64,000 bases of DNA, taken from contig CAJXKD010000001.1 in NCBI GenBank assembly GCA_913055735.1, positions 744,001 through 808,000 on the forward strand, read 5' to 3'. The DNA comes from an uncultured Rhodospirillales bacterium (lineage in GTDB: Bacteria; Pseudomonadota; Alphaproteobacteria; Rhodospirillales; UBA2165). This document shows, piece by piece, positions 1 to 8,336 of this stretch. Made by a program: the position numbers and the translations under genes. The notes beneath the pieces were generated by a model. That model saw only the letters and a program-made list of their open reading frames with translations, was not told the origin of the DNA and made no database searches. The first letter of the stretch is position 1; each line of letters begins with the position of its first letter.

Positions 1-1053
1 TTCCGTCTCAACCTATTCGGCAAGTACCTGACCTACGCCTTCGTCGCCATGGGGCTAGTGCTGTGTTGGGGCATGGGCGGCATTCTCAGCCTCGGCCAGG
101 GCGTGTTCTTCGGCCTCGGCGGCTACTGCATGGCCATGTTCCTCAAACTCGAGGCCTCGACGCCGGAAGCAACCAAGATCCAGTCCACCCCGGGTATCCC
201 GGACTTTATGGACTGGAACCAGCTCACGGCGTTGCCCTGGTTCTGGGAACCGTTCCATTCGCTCCCCTTTACCTTGCTGGCGATCATCGGCGTCCCCGTC
301 ATTCTCGCCTTCATCATCGGCGTCGCCATGTTCAAGCGCCGGGTCGGCGGTGTGTACTTCGCCATCATCACCCAGGCCATCGCCGCCATCCTGACCATCC
401 TCATCATCGGGCGGCAGGGATACACGGGTGGCGTCAACGGCATCACCGATCTGCGCACCTTGCTCGGCTGGGACATCCGCACCGACGAAGCGAAATACAT
501 CCTTTACTTCGTCAATGCGTTCCTGCTCATCGGTGCCCTGCTCCTGGCGCAGTTCATCCGCCGCTGCAAACTGGGTGGATTGCTGGTCGCCATGCGCGAT
601 CAGGAAGACCGGGTACGCTTCTCCGGTTATGACGTCGCCAACCTGAAGATCTTCGTCTTCTGCCTGGCAGCCGCACTCTCCGGCATCGGCGGGGCCATGT
701 TCACCCTGCAGGTCGGGTTCATGTCGCCGTCCTTCGTCGGCATCGTGCCGTCCATCGAGATGGTGATCTTCTGTGCCGTCGGCGGGCGACTGTCCCTGTT
801 CGGCGCGGTCTACGGATCACTGCTGGTCAACTGGGCCAAGACGAGCTTCTCCGAGGTATTCCCCGAATTGTGGCTGTTCGCCATGGGCGGGTTGTTCATC
901 GCCGTTGTCCTCGCCTTCCCCGCCGGTCTCGCGGGTCTCTACAAGACCCATCTGGAGCCGCGCATCACCGCCCTGCTGGCGCGGCGCGGCAGCACGAGCC
1001 CGCCGGATACGGCCTCGATGCCCGCCGGCACCGCAACCAAACCAGCCGAATAA
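1..1053 (+). CDS. urtC: Urea ABC transporter permease UrtC (5' end outside window)
   Basis: This is a multi-spanning inner-membrane permease of the branched-chain amino acid/urea ABC family (LivM/UrtC type). The reading frame is open from base 1, and the residues before the first ATG at 49 (NLFGKYLTYAFVA) match the conserved UrtC N-terminal region, so the true start lies upstream of the window. The GGILSLGQGVFFGLGGY stretch is characteristic of UrtC, as is the extracytoplasmic segment with PGIPDFMDW and WFWEPF. The family signature loop that contacts the ATPase is visible around RDQEDRVRFSGYDVANLK. A hydrophilic tail of about 30 residues closes the protein. It sits 12 bases before urtD and belongs to an operon whose urtA and urtB should lie to the left. 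Whether the substrate is urea or a short-chain amide is open, given the downstream formamidase. Confidence 0.92.
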   Translation, partial: FRLNLFGKYLTYAFVAMGLVLCWGMGGILSLGQGVFFGLGGYCMAMFLKLEASTPEATKIQSTPGIPDFMDWNQLTALPWFWEPFHSLPFTLLAIIGVPVILAFIIGVAMFKRRVGGVYFAIITQAIAAILTILIIGRQGYTGGVNGITDLRTLLGWDIRTDEAKYILYFVNAFLLIGALLLAQFIRRCKLGGLLVAMRDQEDRVRFSGYDVANLKIFVFCLAAALSGIGGAMFTLQVGFMSPSFVGIVPSIEMVIFCAVGGRLSLFGAVYGSLLVNWAKTSFSEVFPELWLFAMGGLFIAVVLAFPAGLAGLYKTHLEPRITALLARRGSTSPPDTASMPAGTATKPAE

Positions 1054-1065
1054 GGAGATCGGATC

Positions 1066-1812
1066 ATGTCCAACAACACGGACTTCCTGTTGTCGATCGA
1101 GAACCTGACGGTCTCCTTCGACGGTTTCAAAGCGGTGAACGAGGTCTCCGCCTACATCGACAAGAACGAGATCAGGGTGATCATCGGGCCCAACGGAGCC
1201 GGCAAGACCACCGTGCTCGATCTGATCTGCGGCAAGACCAAGGCAACATCGGGTTCCATCAAGTTCAAGGGGCGCGAACTCACCAACATGAAGGAGCACG
1301 AGATCGTGCTCGCCGGCGTCGGGCGCAAGTTCCAGAACCCGTCCATCTATGAAGACCTCACGGTGTTCGAGAATCTGGAAATCTCGTTCCCGCGCGGCCG
1401 AACGGTGGTGGGCGCCATTGCCTTCCGCCGCGACGCCGAGGTGATCGACCGGATCAAGGAAATCGCCGAGATGATCTTCCTCGAAGACCACCTCGACCTG
1501 AAGGCCGCCTATCTCAGTCACGGCCAGAAGCAGTGGCTGGAGATCGGCATGCTGCTCATCCAGGACCCGGAGCTTCTTATGCTCGACGAACCGGTAGCGG
1601 GGATGAGCGTCAGTGAGCGCAAGAAAACTGCCGAACTGCTTCATCGCATCATCAAGGACCGCTCGGTTCTGGTGATCGAGCACGACATGAAGTTCGTCGA
1701 AGACATCGCCCACCGGGTCACCGTTCTCCATCAGGGGAAGGTGCTGTCGGAAGGGTCGATGGAGCGCGTCAAGAACGACCCCAAAGTCGTTGAAGTCTAT
1801 CTCGGCCACTAA
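1066..1812 (+). CDS. urtD: Urea ABC transporter ATP-binding protein UrtD
   Basis: This is one of the two ATPases that power the urea-type ABC importer on the cytoplasmic side of the membrane. Walker A is GPNGAGKT at residues 41-48. The ABC signature has the UrtD-type form LSHGQKQ at about 150-156, and Walker B with its catalytic glutamate (LLMLDEP) is at about 170-176. The switch histidine lies in VIEHDM near residue 206. At 248 residues it has the usual family length. It starts 12 bases after urtC with an AAGGAG ribosome site and ends 11 bases before urtE, which shows a single operon. LSHGQ instead of LSGGQ is normal for UrtD and is not a defect. Confidence 0.94.
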   Translation: MSNNTDFLLSIENLTVSFDGFKAVNEVSAYIDKNEIRVIIGPNGAGKTTVLDLICGKTKATSGSIKFKGRELTNMKEHEIVLAGVGRKFQNPSIYEDLTVFENLEISFPRGRTVVGAIAFRRDAEVIDRIKEIAEMIFLEDHLDLKAAYLSHGQKQWLEIGMLLIQDPELLMLDEPVAGMSVSERKKTAELLHRIIKDRSVLVIEHDMKFVEDIAHRVTVLHQGKVLSEGSMERVKNDPKVVEVYLGH

Positions 1813-1823
1813 GGAGAACAGCC

Positions 1824-2513
1824 ATGCTTCAAGTAAACGATTTGCACGTTGCCTACGGCGAGAGCGAAGTTCTCCACGGCCTCGACTTCACTGTTCAGCC
1901 CAACGAGATCGTCGCCATCATGGGCCGCAACGGTATGGGCAAGACCACGCTGATGAAATCCCTTATCGGCGTGATGCCTTCCAAGAGCGGCGCCATCAAC
2001 GTCGGCGGCGTCGACGTGACGGGCATGAAAAGCTACGAGCGTGTCGCCAGCGGCGTTTCCTACGTGCCGCAGGGACGGATGATCTTCTCCACCATGACGG
2101 TGCAGGAAAACGTCGAAACCGGCCTCACCGTTACCGGCGAGAAGACCGTGCCCGAAGACATCTACGAGCTGTTCCCGGTGCTTCTCGAAATGAAGGGGCG
2201 ACGCGGCGGCAACCTGTCGGGCGGTCAGCAGCAACAGCTGGCCATCGCCCGGGCACTCGCCTCCAAACCCAAGGTTCTGCTTCTCGACGAACCGACGGAA
2301 GGCATTCAGCCCTCCATCATCCGCGAGATGGCCCGCACCCTGAAACGCATCCGCGACGAGCGCGGCCTCTCCATCGTCGTGTCGGAACAGGTCCTCAGCT
2401 TCGCCCTCGACGTCGCGGACCGCGTGCTGGTGATCGAGAACGGCACGTTCGTTCACGAGGATGCGCGCGCCGACGTCGATGAACAGAAGGTGGCCAGTTA
2501 CCTATCGGTCTAA
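1824..2513 (+). CDS. urtE: Urea ABC transporter ATP-binding protein UrtE
   Basis: This is the second ATPase of the urea-type importer, LivF-like. Walker A is GRNGMGKT at residues 34-41, the signature LSGGQQQQ is at 131-138, and Walker B LLLDEPTEG ends with the catalytic glutamate near 156. The Q-loop is in YVPQGR. At 229 residues it has the normal UrtE length. The start ATG has an AAGGAGA ribosome site a few bases upstream. It would form a heterodimer with UrtD under the UrtB/UrtC permease pair. It is followed after 52 bases by the formamidase gene, with no terminator in between, so read-through transcription is likely. Confidence 0.94.
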   Translation: MLQVNDLHVAYGESEVLHGLDFTVQPNEIVAIMGRNGMGKTTLMKSLIGVMPSKSGAINVGGVDVTGMKSYERVASGVSYVPQGRMIFSTMTVQENVETGLTVTGEKTVPEDIYELFPVLLEMKGRRGGNLSGGQQQQLAIARALASKPKVLLLDEPTEGIQPSIIREMARTLKRIRDERGLSIVVSEQVLSFALDVADRVLVIENGTFVHEDARADVDEQKVASYLSV

Positions 2514-2565
2514 CGAGCCAACAAAGTCATTCAAAACAAAATTGCACTATGAAGGAGACCCAATA

Positions 2566-3795
2566 ATGCCTGAGACGATTATCGAAGTAGATCTGTCGGC
2601 CTCGCCCTACGACAACGACATGATCCACAACCGGTGGCACCCTGACATACCCATGGTGGCGACGGTCAAACCTGGGGACGATTTTATCGTCGAATGCGTC
2701 GATTGGACCGGCGGCCAGATTCACAACGACGACGATGCCGCGGACGTCCGCGATGTCGATCTGACCAAGGTTCACTTCCTGTCCGGCCCCATCGGCGTCG
2801 AGGGCGCCGAGCCGGGCGACCTGTTGGTGGTCGATTTCCTCGATATCGGGACGCTGCCGGAAAGCCTGTGGGGCTTCAACGGGTTCTTTTCCAAGAACAA
2901 CGGCGGTGGCTTCCTCACCGACCACTTCCCCGAGGCGCAGAAATCCATTTGGGATATTTCCGGCCTCTATACCCATTCGCGGCACGTGCCGGGCGTTCAA
3001 TTCGCCGGGCTCATTCACCCGGGTCTGATCGGTTGCCTGCCGTCAAAGGAACTGCTCGCGGAATGGAATTCCCGCGAGTTGGAACTCTACAACACCGACC
3101 CCGACCGGGTACCGGCGCTTGCCACCCTGCCCTACGGCGACACCGCCCACATGGGGCGCATGTCCAAGGACGACGCGACCAAGGCAGGCCTCGAAGCGGC
3201 ACGCACCGTGCCGCCGCGCGAACACGGTGGCAACTGCGACATCAAGGACCTATCGCGCGGGTCGAAGGTGTTCTTCCCGGTCTACGTTCCGGGCGGCGGT
3301 CTCTCCATGGGTGATCTGCACTTCAGCCAGGGCGACGGTGAGATTACGTTCTGCGGCGCCATCGAAATGGCCGGCTGGATTCACATCAAGGTCGATCTGA
3401 TCAAGGACGGCGTGCGCAAGTACGGCATCAAGAATCCAATCTTCAAGCCGAGCCCGATCACGCCGACCTACAACGACTATCTCATCTTCGAGGGTATCTC
3501 CGTCGACGAAGGCGGCGTACAGCACTATCTCGACGTTCACATCGCCTACCGCCAGGCCTGCCTCAACGCCATCGAGTACCTCAAGAAATTCGGCTACTCG
3601 GGCGCCCAGGCCTACGCCATCCTCGGAACCGCGCCATGTCAGGGCCACATCTCGGGCGTTGTCGACATCCCGAACGCCTGCGCGACGCTCTGGCTCCCGT
3701 CGGAGATTTTCGAGTTCGATATCATGCCGACGGCGAGCGGTCCCACCAAGGAGCTGAAGGGCGACATCGACGTGCCCTTGGCCCCCGACCTGTAA
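2566..3795 (+). CDS. fmdA: Formamidase / acetamidase family protein FmdA
   Basis: This is a cytoplasmic amidase of the FmdA/AmdA family that hydrolyses formamide (or another short amide) to ammonia and the carboxylate. The protein is 409 residues, close to the family's usual length of about 410. Recognisable segments are the N-terminal NRWHPDIP and VECVDWTGGQI, the middle LSMGDLHFSQGDGE, and the C-terminal GHISGVVDIPNACATLWLP. I chose the ATG at 2566 because it has a strong GAAGGAGA site 6-12 bases upstream and matches the family N-terminus. An in-frame ATG at 2461 lies inside urtE and is not used. The position straight after urtCDE suggests the transporter feeds formamide or a similar amide to this enzyme for nitrogen supply. 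That link is inference from gene order. Confidence 0.93.
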   Translation: MPETIIEVDLSASPYDNDMIHNRWHPDIPMVATVKPGDDFIVECVDWTGGQIHNDDDAADVRDVDLTKVHFLSGPIGVEGAEPGDLLVVDFLDIGTLPESLWGFNGFFSKNNGGGFLTDHFPEAQKSIWDISGLYTHSRHVPGVQFAGLIHPGLIGCLPSKELLAEWNSRELELYNTDPDRVPALATLPYGDTAHMGRMSKDDATKAGLEAARTVPPREHGGNCDIKDLSRGSKVFFPVYVPGGGLSMGDLHFSQGDGEITFCGAIEMAGWIHIKVDLIKDGVRKYGIKNPIFKPSPITPTYNDYLIFEGISVDEGGVQHYLDVHIAYRQACLNAIEYLKKFGYSGAQAYAILGTAPCQGHISGVVDIPNACATLWLPSEIFEFDIMPTASGPTKELKGDIDVPLAPDL

Positions 3796-3805
3796 GGAGG
3801 ACGGC

Positions 3806-4162
3806 ATGCCCGTTTACGACTATGAGTGCCAAGACTGCGGCCCTTTCGCCGCGATGCGCCCCATGGCCGAGTACGAGCTGCCGATGGATTGCCCGGTGTG
3901 CGGAACATCCGCGCCCCGGGCGTTCCTTACCGCGCCACGGCTCGCCGTGTTGAGTTCGGAGCAGCGGACGGCCCACGCCACCAACGAGCGGAGCGCCCAT
4001 GAACCGCTGACGTCGGGCCAGCTGGCCGACAACGGCAAACATGTGTGCGGGGCGGGGTGTTCCCATGATCACGGAAAAAAAACCAAGAAAAGCCGCACGG
4101 TCAAAGGCGCCGACGGCTCCAAATCGTTTCCCAGCGCGAGACCCTGGATGATCTCGCACTAA
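3806..4162 (+). CDS. fmdB: FmdB family zinc-ribbon protein
   Basis: This is a small protein of 118 residues whose N-terminus is the FmdB zinc ribbon: Cys8-x2-Cys11 and Cys29-x2-Cys32 in the MPVYDYECQDCG...CPVCG context. FmdB of Methylophilus was described as a regulator of formamide and urea use, although the molecular role of most homologues is unknown. The middle is low in recognisable motifs, and the C-terminal third has a further Cys/His-rich patch (CGAGCSHDHGKK) that may bind metal. The gene starts 10 bases after fmdA with an AAGGAGG site and ends before a hairpin terminator, so it appears to be the last gene of the urt-fmd operon. Confidence 0.85.
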   Translation: MPVYDYECQDCGPFAAMRPMAEYELPMDCPVCGTSAPRAFLTAPRLAVLSSEQRTAHATNERSAHEPLTSGQLADNGKHVCGAGCSHDHGKKTKKSRTVKGADGSKSFPSARPWMISH

Positions 4163-4218
4163 GGCACGGCAAAGGTTCCCCCTACGAGCTTGTTGCACCC
4201 CAGCTCGACCGGAAAGAC

Positions 4219-4243
4219 GGGGCGTTCCCTTGAGGAGCGCCCC
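4219..4243 (+). terminator. Hairpin terminator after fmdB
   Basis: A 10-bp stem (GGGGCGTTCC / GGAGCGCCCC, one G-U pair) with a 5-base CTTGA loop lies 56 bases after the fmdB stop. The U tract is weak (GATCTTGTG follows). It probably ends the urt-fmd transcript. It also argues against a TTG at 4230 being the start of the next gene, because that codon falls in the loop. Confidence 0.5.
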
Positions 4244-4319
4244 GATCTTGTGCGGCTTGCTCAACGCGGTCGGTTCTATCAGGATATCGGGCATAAGGTT
4301 CAATAAGTTGAGACCTCTC

Positions 4320-5180
4320 GTGTTTATCTACCGCAATTACGACCTCGCCGATCTCGAGATCCAGTACGATATCGATGCCACCGTTCCCGACCTCCCCGAG
4401 GTGCTAGGCGGCCTGCAAGCCTGGTCCGAAAAGGTGAAGCCGGGAATGCCGAATGCCCGTTACGACCAAGCTTACGGGGCGGACCCTCTCCAGACGCTCG
4501 ATATCTTCCCCGCCGCACAGCCGAATGCGCCGGTCATGTTTTATGTGCATGGCGGATATTGGATCGGCGGCGACAAGGCGGGCCGCATGTTCCCCGCGGA
4601 GTTGTTCAACGAACGCGGCATTACATGGATATCGATTAATTACCGTCTCGCGCCTGCCGTGACCCTCGATGAGATCGTCGACGATGTCCGCACGGCATTT
4701 GCCTGGGTTTACGAGAACGCCGCGTCGTTCGGCGGAGACAAGGAGCGTCTCTATGTGGCGGGAACATCGGCCGGCGGCCATCTTACCGGCATGCTGTTGG
4801 CGCGCGGATGGCACGGCCGGTATAAGGTGCCGGAAGATGTGATCAAAGGCGCGTGCGCGATGAGCGGCCTCTACGACCTGCAGCCGTTCCTATACACCAG
4901 CCAGAAGGAATATTTGCGACTCGATCCCGCGGCCGTCGCGCGCAACAGCCCCATCGAGCATCTGCCCGACGCGGGTTGCCCGCTGGTGGTATCCTGGGGC
5001 GGCCGGGAAACCGACGAGTTTATCCGCCAGTCTGTCGCCTATGCCGAGGCATGGGGGCAGACGGGCGCGCCGCTCGTCACCGTGCCCATGCCGGAGCAGA
5101 ACCATTTTTCCCTCATGGGCGAAATGGGCCGTGTAGACAGCCCCCTCGCCCAGGCCATGCTGGGCCTCGTTGACGGTTAA
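4320..5180 (+). CDS. Alpha/beta hydrolase (arylformamidase/carboxylesterase-like)
   Basis: This is a serine hydrolase of about 286 residues with the alpha/beta fold of the hormone-sensitive lipase/kynurenine formamidase group. The oxyanion-hole motif HGGYW is at 77-81 and the nucleophile elbow GTSAGG has Ser150. A plausible catalytic Asp232 sits in GGRETDEF and His262 in EQNHFS. The frame is open from a TTG at 4230, but that codon lies in a terminator hairpin. The GTG at 4320, giving the family-like start VFIYRNYD, is the likelier start, though its ribosome site is weak. Its substrate is not clear. Eukaryotic-type N-formylkynurenine formamidases share HGGYW and the same triad spacing, but a general carboxylesterase is equally possible. 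Confidence 0.75.
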   Translation: MFIYRNYDLADLEIQYDIDATVPDLPEVLGGLQAWSEKVKPGMPNARYDQAYGADPLQTLDIFPAAQPNAPVMFYVHGGYWIGGDKAGRMFPAELFNERGITWISINYRLAPAVTLDEIVDDVRTAFAWVYENAASFGGDKERLYVAGTSAGGHLTGMLLARGWHGRYKVPEDVIKGACAMSGLYDLQPFLYTSQKEYLRLDPAAVARNSPIEHLPDAGCPLVVSWGGRETDEFIRQSVAYAEAWGQTGAPLVTVPMPEQNHFSLMGEMGRVDSPLAQAMLGLVDG

Positions 5181-5204
5181 TTGATCAATCAGCCGCGCGG
5201 ATTG

Positions 5205-5233
5205 TTGTGTCCCCGAACAACCTATGGTATTCT
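5205..5233 (+). promoter_or_regulatory. Candidate sigma-70 promoter for the TRAP operon
   Basis: TTGTGT (5205-5210) and TATTCT (5228-5233) are separated by 17 bases in the 172-base gap before dctP. Spacing is ideal, and each box has two mismatches to consensus. No other strong candidate was seen in this gap. Confidence 0.4.
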
Positions 5234-5352
5234 GCCCATTAAGAAAAAAATCCAATAAATCAGTCACCTAACAGGACCATAAAGTTTTCTAGAAAAATAC
5301 CAACATGGGCGGCTTGCCGTCCGCGCATCACGTCTTAGGGGAGACCATTCTC

Positions 5353-6408
5353 ATGCTTAAAGTAAGAACACTCTTCACGGTCGCGGCCTGCGCGCTGGCA
5401 GCCACCGCGATGAGCCCGCAGCCGGCGTCTGCACAGGGCGTCACTGAACTCCGGTTCCACACCTTCCTGCCGCCTGTCGCAAACCCGATCAAGACCTTCT
5501 ACGGTCCGTGGGCGGAAAAGGTGAACAAGGCCTCCGGCGGCAAGCTGAAGGTTACGATTTATCCTGCCATGCAGCTTGGTGGCGCGCCGCCGCAGCTCGC
5601 CGAACAGGTCAAGGACGGGGTTGTCGACATCGTTTGGACGCTGCCCAGCTACTCGACCGGCCGGTTCCCGAAGGTCGAAGCCATCGAACTGCCTTTCGTT
5701 GCCACCGATGCTCATGCAACGACATTGGCTTTGCAGGATTTCCAAAAGAAACACCTCCAGGACGAATTTGCCGACTATCACGTGCTTCTCCTGCACGTGC
5801 ATGACGGCGACTTGTTCATGAGCAAGAAGCCGATCCGCAAGGCGAGCGATTTCCGTGGCCTCAAGATCCGCATCTTGAACAAAGCGGGCGCACGCTCCCT
5901 CGGTGCCCTCGGCGCCAGCCCCATCGGCGCACCTCTGCCGGAAATTCCGCAGATGCTGTCAAAGGGTGTCATCGATGCCACGATCCTGCCCTATGAAATC
6001 GCACCCGCGATCAAGTTGCAGGAATTGGTCACCTACTTCTCCATCATGGAAGGTGAATACCCGCGCTTCCATACGGGCGTCTTCTCGTTCCTGATGAACA
6101 AGAAGGCCTATGCCGGCCTTTCGGCCGATCTCCGCAAGGTCATCGACGACAACTCCGGGGCCAATATTGCCGATGAAGCCGGAAAGAACTGGGTCGCCAT
6201 CGAAACGCCCGGCAAGAAGGTCATGGAATCGAAGGACAAGAACAAGTTCTACACGATCCCGGCCGCCGAGGTCGAAAAGATCCGCGCGGCATCGAATGCC
6301 GCCATCGAAAAGTGGATCGAGGAAATGGACGAGAAAGGCTATGACGGCCAGCTGCTGTATGACGACGCGGTCGCCATGGTCGACAAGTACACGAAGAAAA
6401 TGAACTAG
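5353..6408 (+). CDS. dctP: TRAP transporter substrate-binding protein (DctP family)
   Basis: This is a periplasmic solute receptor of a tripartite ATP-independent transporter. An N-terminal Sec signal peptide (MLKVRTLFTVAACALAAT...PASA, cleavage near residue 27) precedes the mature start QGVTELRFHTFLPP. Typical DctP features follow, such as GGAPPQLAEQVKDGVVDI and the ligand-carboxylate arginine region RGLKIRILNKAG. The 351-residue product has family length. The ATG at 5353 is chosen over 5305 because it is preceded by a purine-rich AGGGGAGA site and gives a proper signal peptide. The ligand is probably an organic acid, but the sequence does not say which. The neighbouring aromatic-ring dioxygenase genes make an aromatic or keto acid conceivable. 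Confidence 0.9.
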   Translation: MLKVRTLFTVAACALAATAMSPQPASAQGVTELRFHTFLPPVANPIKTFYGPWAEKVNKASGGKLKVTIYPAMQLGGAPPQLAEQVKDGVVDIVWTLPSYSTGRFPKVEAIELPFVATDAHATTLALQDFQKKHLQDEFADYHVLLLHVHDGDLFMSKKPIRKASDFRGLKIRILNKAGARSLGALGASPIGAPLPEIPQMLSKGVIDATILPYEIAPAIKLQELVTYFSIMEGEYPRFHTGVFSFLMNKKAYAGLSADLRKVIDDNSGANIADEAGKNWVAIETPGKKVMESKDKNKFYTIPAAEVEKIRAASNAAIEKWIEEMDEKGYDGQLLYDDAVAMVDKYTKKMN

Positions 6409-6442
6409 GCGGATACGAGCCTAATTTCAGGTACTTCGTAAC

Positions 6443-6964
6443 GTGAGCGAAATCGAAACGACATGGACTCGGCCTACTGACTCAGTGGGCCGAGTCCTTT
6501 ATTGGATTTGCTACGGCCTCTCGATCATCGGCGGGCTGGTTGTCTTTGGCATGGCGCTGCTCATCACGATCAGCGTCACTGGCCGGTCTGCTGTCGGCAG
6601 TCAGATTTACGGCGATTTTGAACTCGTCACCGTCTTCACGGGCGTCGCGGTCTTTCTCTTTTTGCCGCTCTGTCAATTGATGCGGGAAAACGTGGTCGTC
6701 GATTTCTTTATGGCAAACGCGCCGGTTTGGCTGAAAAGCGCCTGCGACGCGGTGTCTTCGCTGGTCTATGGCTTGGTCATCGCGCTTATGGCATGGCGGA
6801 CCAGTATCGGGGGAATCAGCGTCTACGATTCCAATGAAGAAACGGTTTTGCTGTCCTGGCCCCTATGGTCGACCTTTCCCCTTGCCGTCTTTTGTTTGAT
6901 CGTCCTTTTGTGTGTGTGCCTCTACACACTCTACACCGATCTAAAGCTGGCCCGTTCGGGATGA
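6443..6964 (+). CDS. dctQ: TRAP transporter small permease (DctQ family)
   Basis: This is a small integral membrane subunit of 173 residues with four predicted transmembrane segments (about residues 20-45, 60-80, 95-125 and 135-165). It partners with the large permease and receives substrate from the DctP receptor. Typical DctQ elements are GDFELVTVFTGVAVFLFLPLCQ and the RENVVVDFF loop. The start is a GTG, 34 bases after dctP, with only a weak CAGG ribosome site, so translation may be coupled to dctP. Family assignment rests on topology and position between dctP and dctM. Confidence 0.87.
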   Translation: MSEIETTWTRPTDSVGRVLYWICYGLSIIGGLVVFGMALLITISVTGRSAVGSQIYGDFELVTVFTGVAVFLFLPLCQLMRENVVVDFFMANAPVWLKSACDAVSSLVYGLVIALMAWRTSIGGISVYDSNEETVLLSWPLWSTFPLAVFCLIVLLCVCLYTLYTDLKLARSG

Positions 6965-7013
6965 GCGCAGGTCGGAATAATTCCAAGAGCGTAAAGATTA
7001 TGAGCGGTCTCGA

Positions 7014-8336
7014 ATGAGTGGTTTGGCCATCGGAGCTACTGGCTTCGTCATCCTATTGGTGCTTCTGGCCTTCAGGATGCCCATCGGCCTCGCCATGGCG
7101 GCGGTCGGCATGGTCGGCTATGCCATCCTCACCGATGTCGACATCCTGCTCAACTATCTGAAGACCGAAATGTTCTGGCGGTTTTCCACCTACCAGTTGT
7201 CGGTGGCGCCGCTCTTCATCCTGATGGGAAATTTTGCCGCCAAGGCAGGACTCAGCCAAGCCCTATTCCGCGCGGCCAACGTTTGGCTCGGCCATCGCCG
7301 CGGCGGCGTCGCCATGGCGGCCATCGGCGGCTGCGCCGGGTTCGCGGCAATCAGTGGCTCGTCGCTAGCAACCGCCGCGACCATGGGCCAGGTGGCGCTG
7401 CCAGAATTGCGCCGCTTCAACTATTCGGGCTCGCTAGCAACGGGTTGCCTCGCGGCGGGCGGTACCTTGGGCATCCTGATCCCGCCGTCCGTCATTCTCA
7501 TCATCTATGCGGTACTCGTTGAGGCCAGCATTGCCGGGCTGTTCCAAGCGGCCTTCATTCCCGGCATCCTCGCGGCCTTCGGCTATGTGTTGGTCATCGC
7601 CATCGTCGTGCGCGTCGATCCCAAGGCGGGACCGGCCGGCGCCAAGTCGACCCGGGCGGAACGCTGGGAAGCATTGCTCGACATCTGGCCGGTGCTGGCC
7701 GTCTTCCTTCTCGTGATGGGCGGCATCTATATCGGGTTCTTCACGCCGACCGAAGGCGCAGGTGTGGGCGCGATCGGCACCTTTCTGATTGCCATCACCA
7801 AGGGCAAAATGCGCTGGAAAGGTTTCGCCGAAGCCCTGATCAGCACGGCGAACACCACGGCGCTGATCTTTCTCATCCTCTTCGGCGCCGGCATCTTCAA
7901 TGCCTTCCTGGGCTTCTCGCAAATGCCGCTTCTAGCCGCACAGTTCTTCTCGGAATCCGGCCTTGCGCCCATGACGCTGCTGCTCACGATGGTCGTTCTC
8001 TACATCCTGCTCGGCTTCGTCATGGATTCGCTCTCCATGATCCTGCTGACCGTCCCCATCTTCTGGCCGATCATCGCCGGTCTCGATTTCGGCATGGAGC
8101 CGGAAGACGTGAAGCTTTGGTTCGGGATCATTTCGCTGATCGTCGTCGAGGTCGGGCTGATCACGCCGCCCGTCGGGCTCAACGTGTTCATCATCAATTC
8201 CATGGCACGCGACGTGCCGATGATCGAGACGTTCAAGGGCGTGATGCCGTTCTTCGCGTCGGACGCGATCCGGGTCGCGCTGATCCTCGCCTTCCCGGCG
8301 TTGACGCTCTGGCTGCCGCACCTGGTCGGCGGCTAG
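7014..8336 (+). CDS. dctM: TRAP transporter large permease (DctM family)
   Basis: This is a 440-residue, roughly 12-helix transport subunit of a Na+-coupled TRAP system. Diagnostic segments are FRMPIGLAMAAVG near the N-terminus, the GSSLATAATMGQVALPELRRFNY stretch, AAGGTLGILIPPSVILIIYA, FFTPTEGAGVGAIGT and EVGLITPPVGLNVFIIN. The ATG at 7014 lies 49 bases after dctQ. An upstream ATG at 7000 runs into a stop after five codons, so it could act as a tiny leader. The stop codon overlaps the stop of the convergent cysteine hydrolase gene by four bases. Confidence 0.93.
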   Translation: MSGLAIGATGFVILLVLLAFRMPIGLAMAAVGMVGYAILTDVDILLNYLKTEMFWRFSTYQLSVAPLFILMGNFAAKAGLSQALFRAANVWLGHRRGGVAMAAIGGCAGFAAISGSSLATAATMGQVALPELRRFNYSGSLATGCLAAGGTLGILIPPSVILIIYAVLVEASIAGLFQAAFIPGILAAFGYVLVIAIVVRVDPKAGPAGAKSTRAERWEALLDIWPVLAVFLLVMGGIYIGFFTPTEGAGVGAIGTFLIAITKGKMRWKGFAEALISTANTTALIFLILFGAGIFNAFLGFSQMPLLAAQFFSESGLAPMTLLLTMVVLYILLGFVMDSLSMILLTVPIFWPIIAGLDFGMEPEDVKLWFGIISLIVVEVGLITPPVGLNVFIINSMARDVPMIETFKGVMPFFASDAIRVALILAFPALTLWLPHLVGG

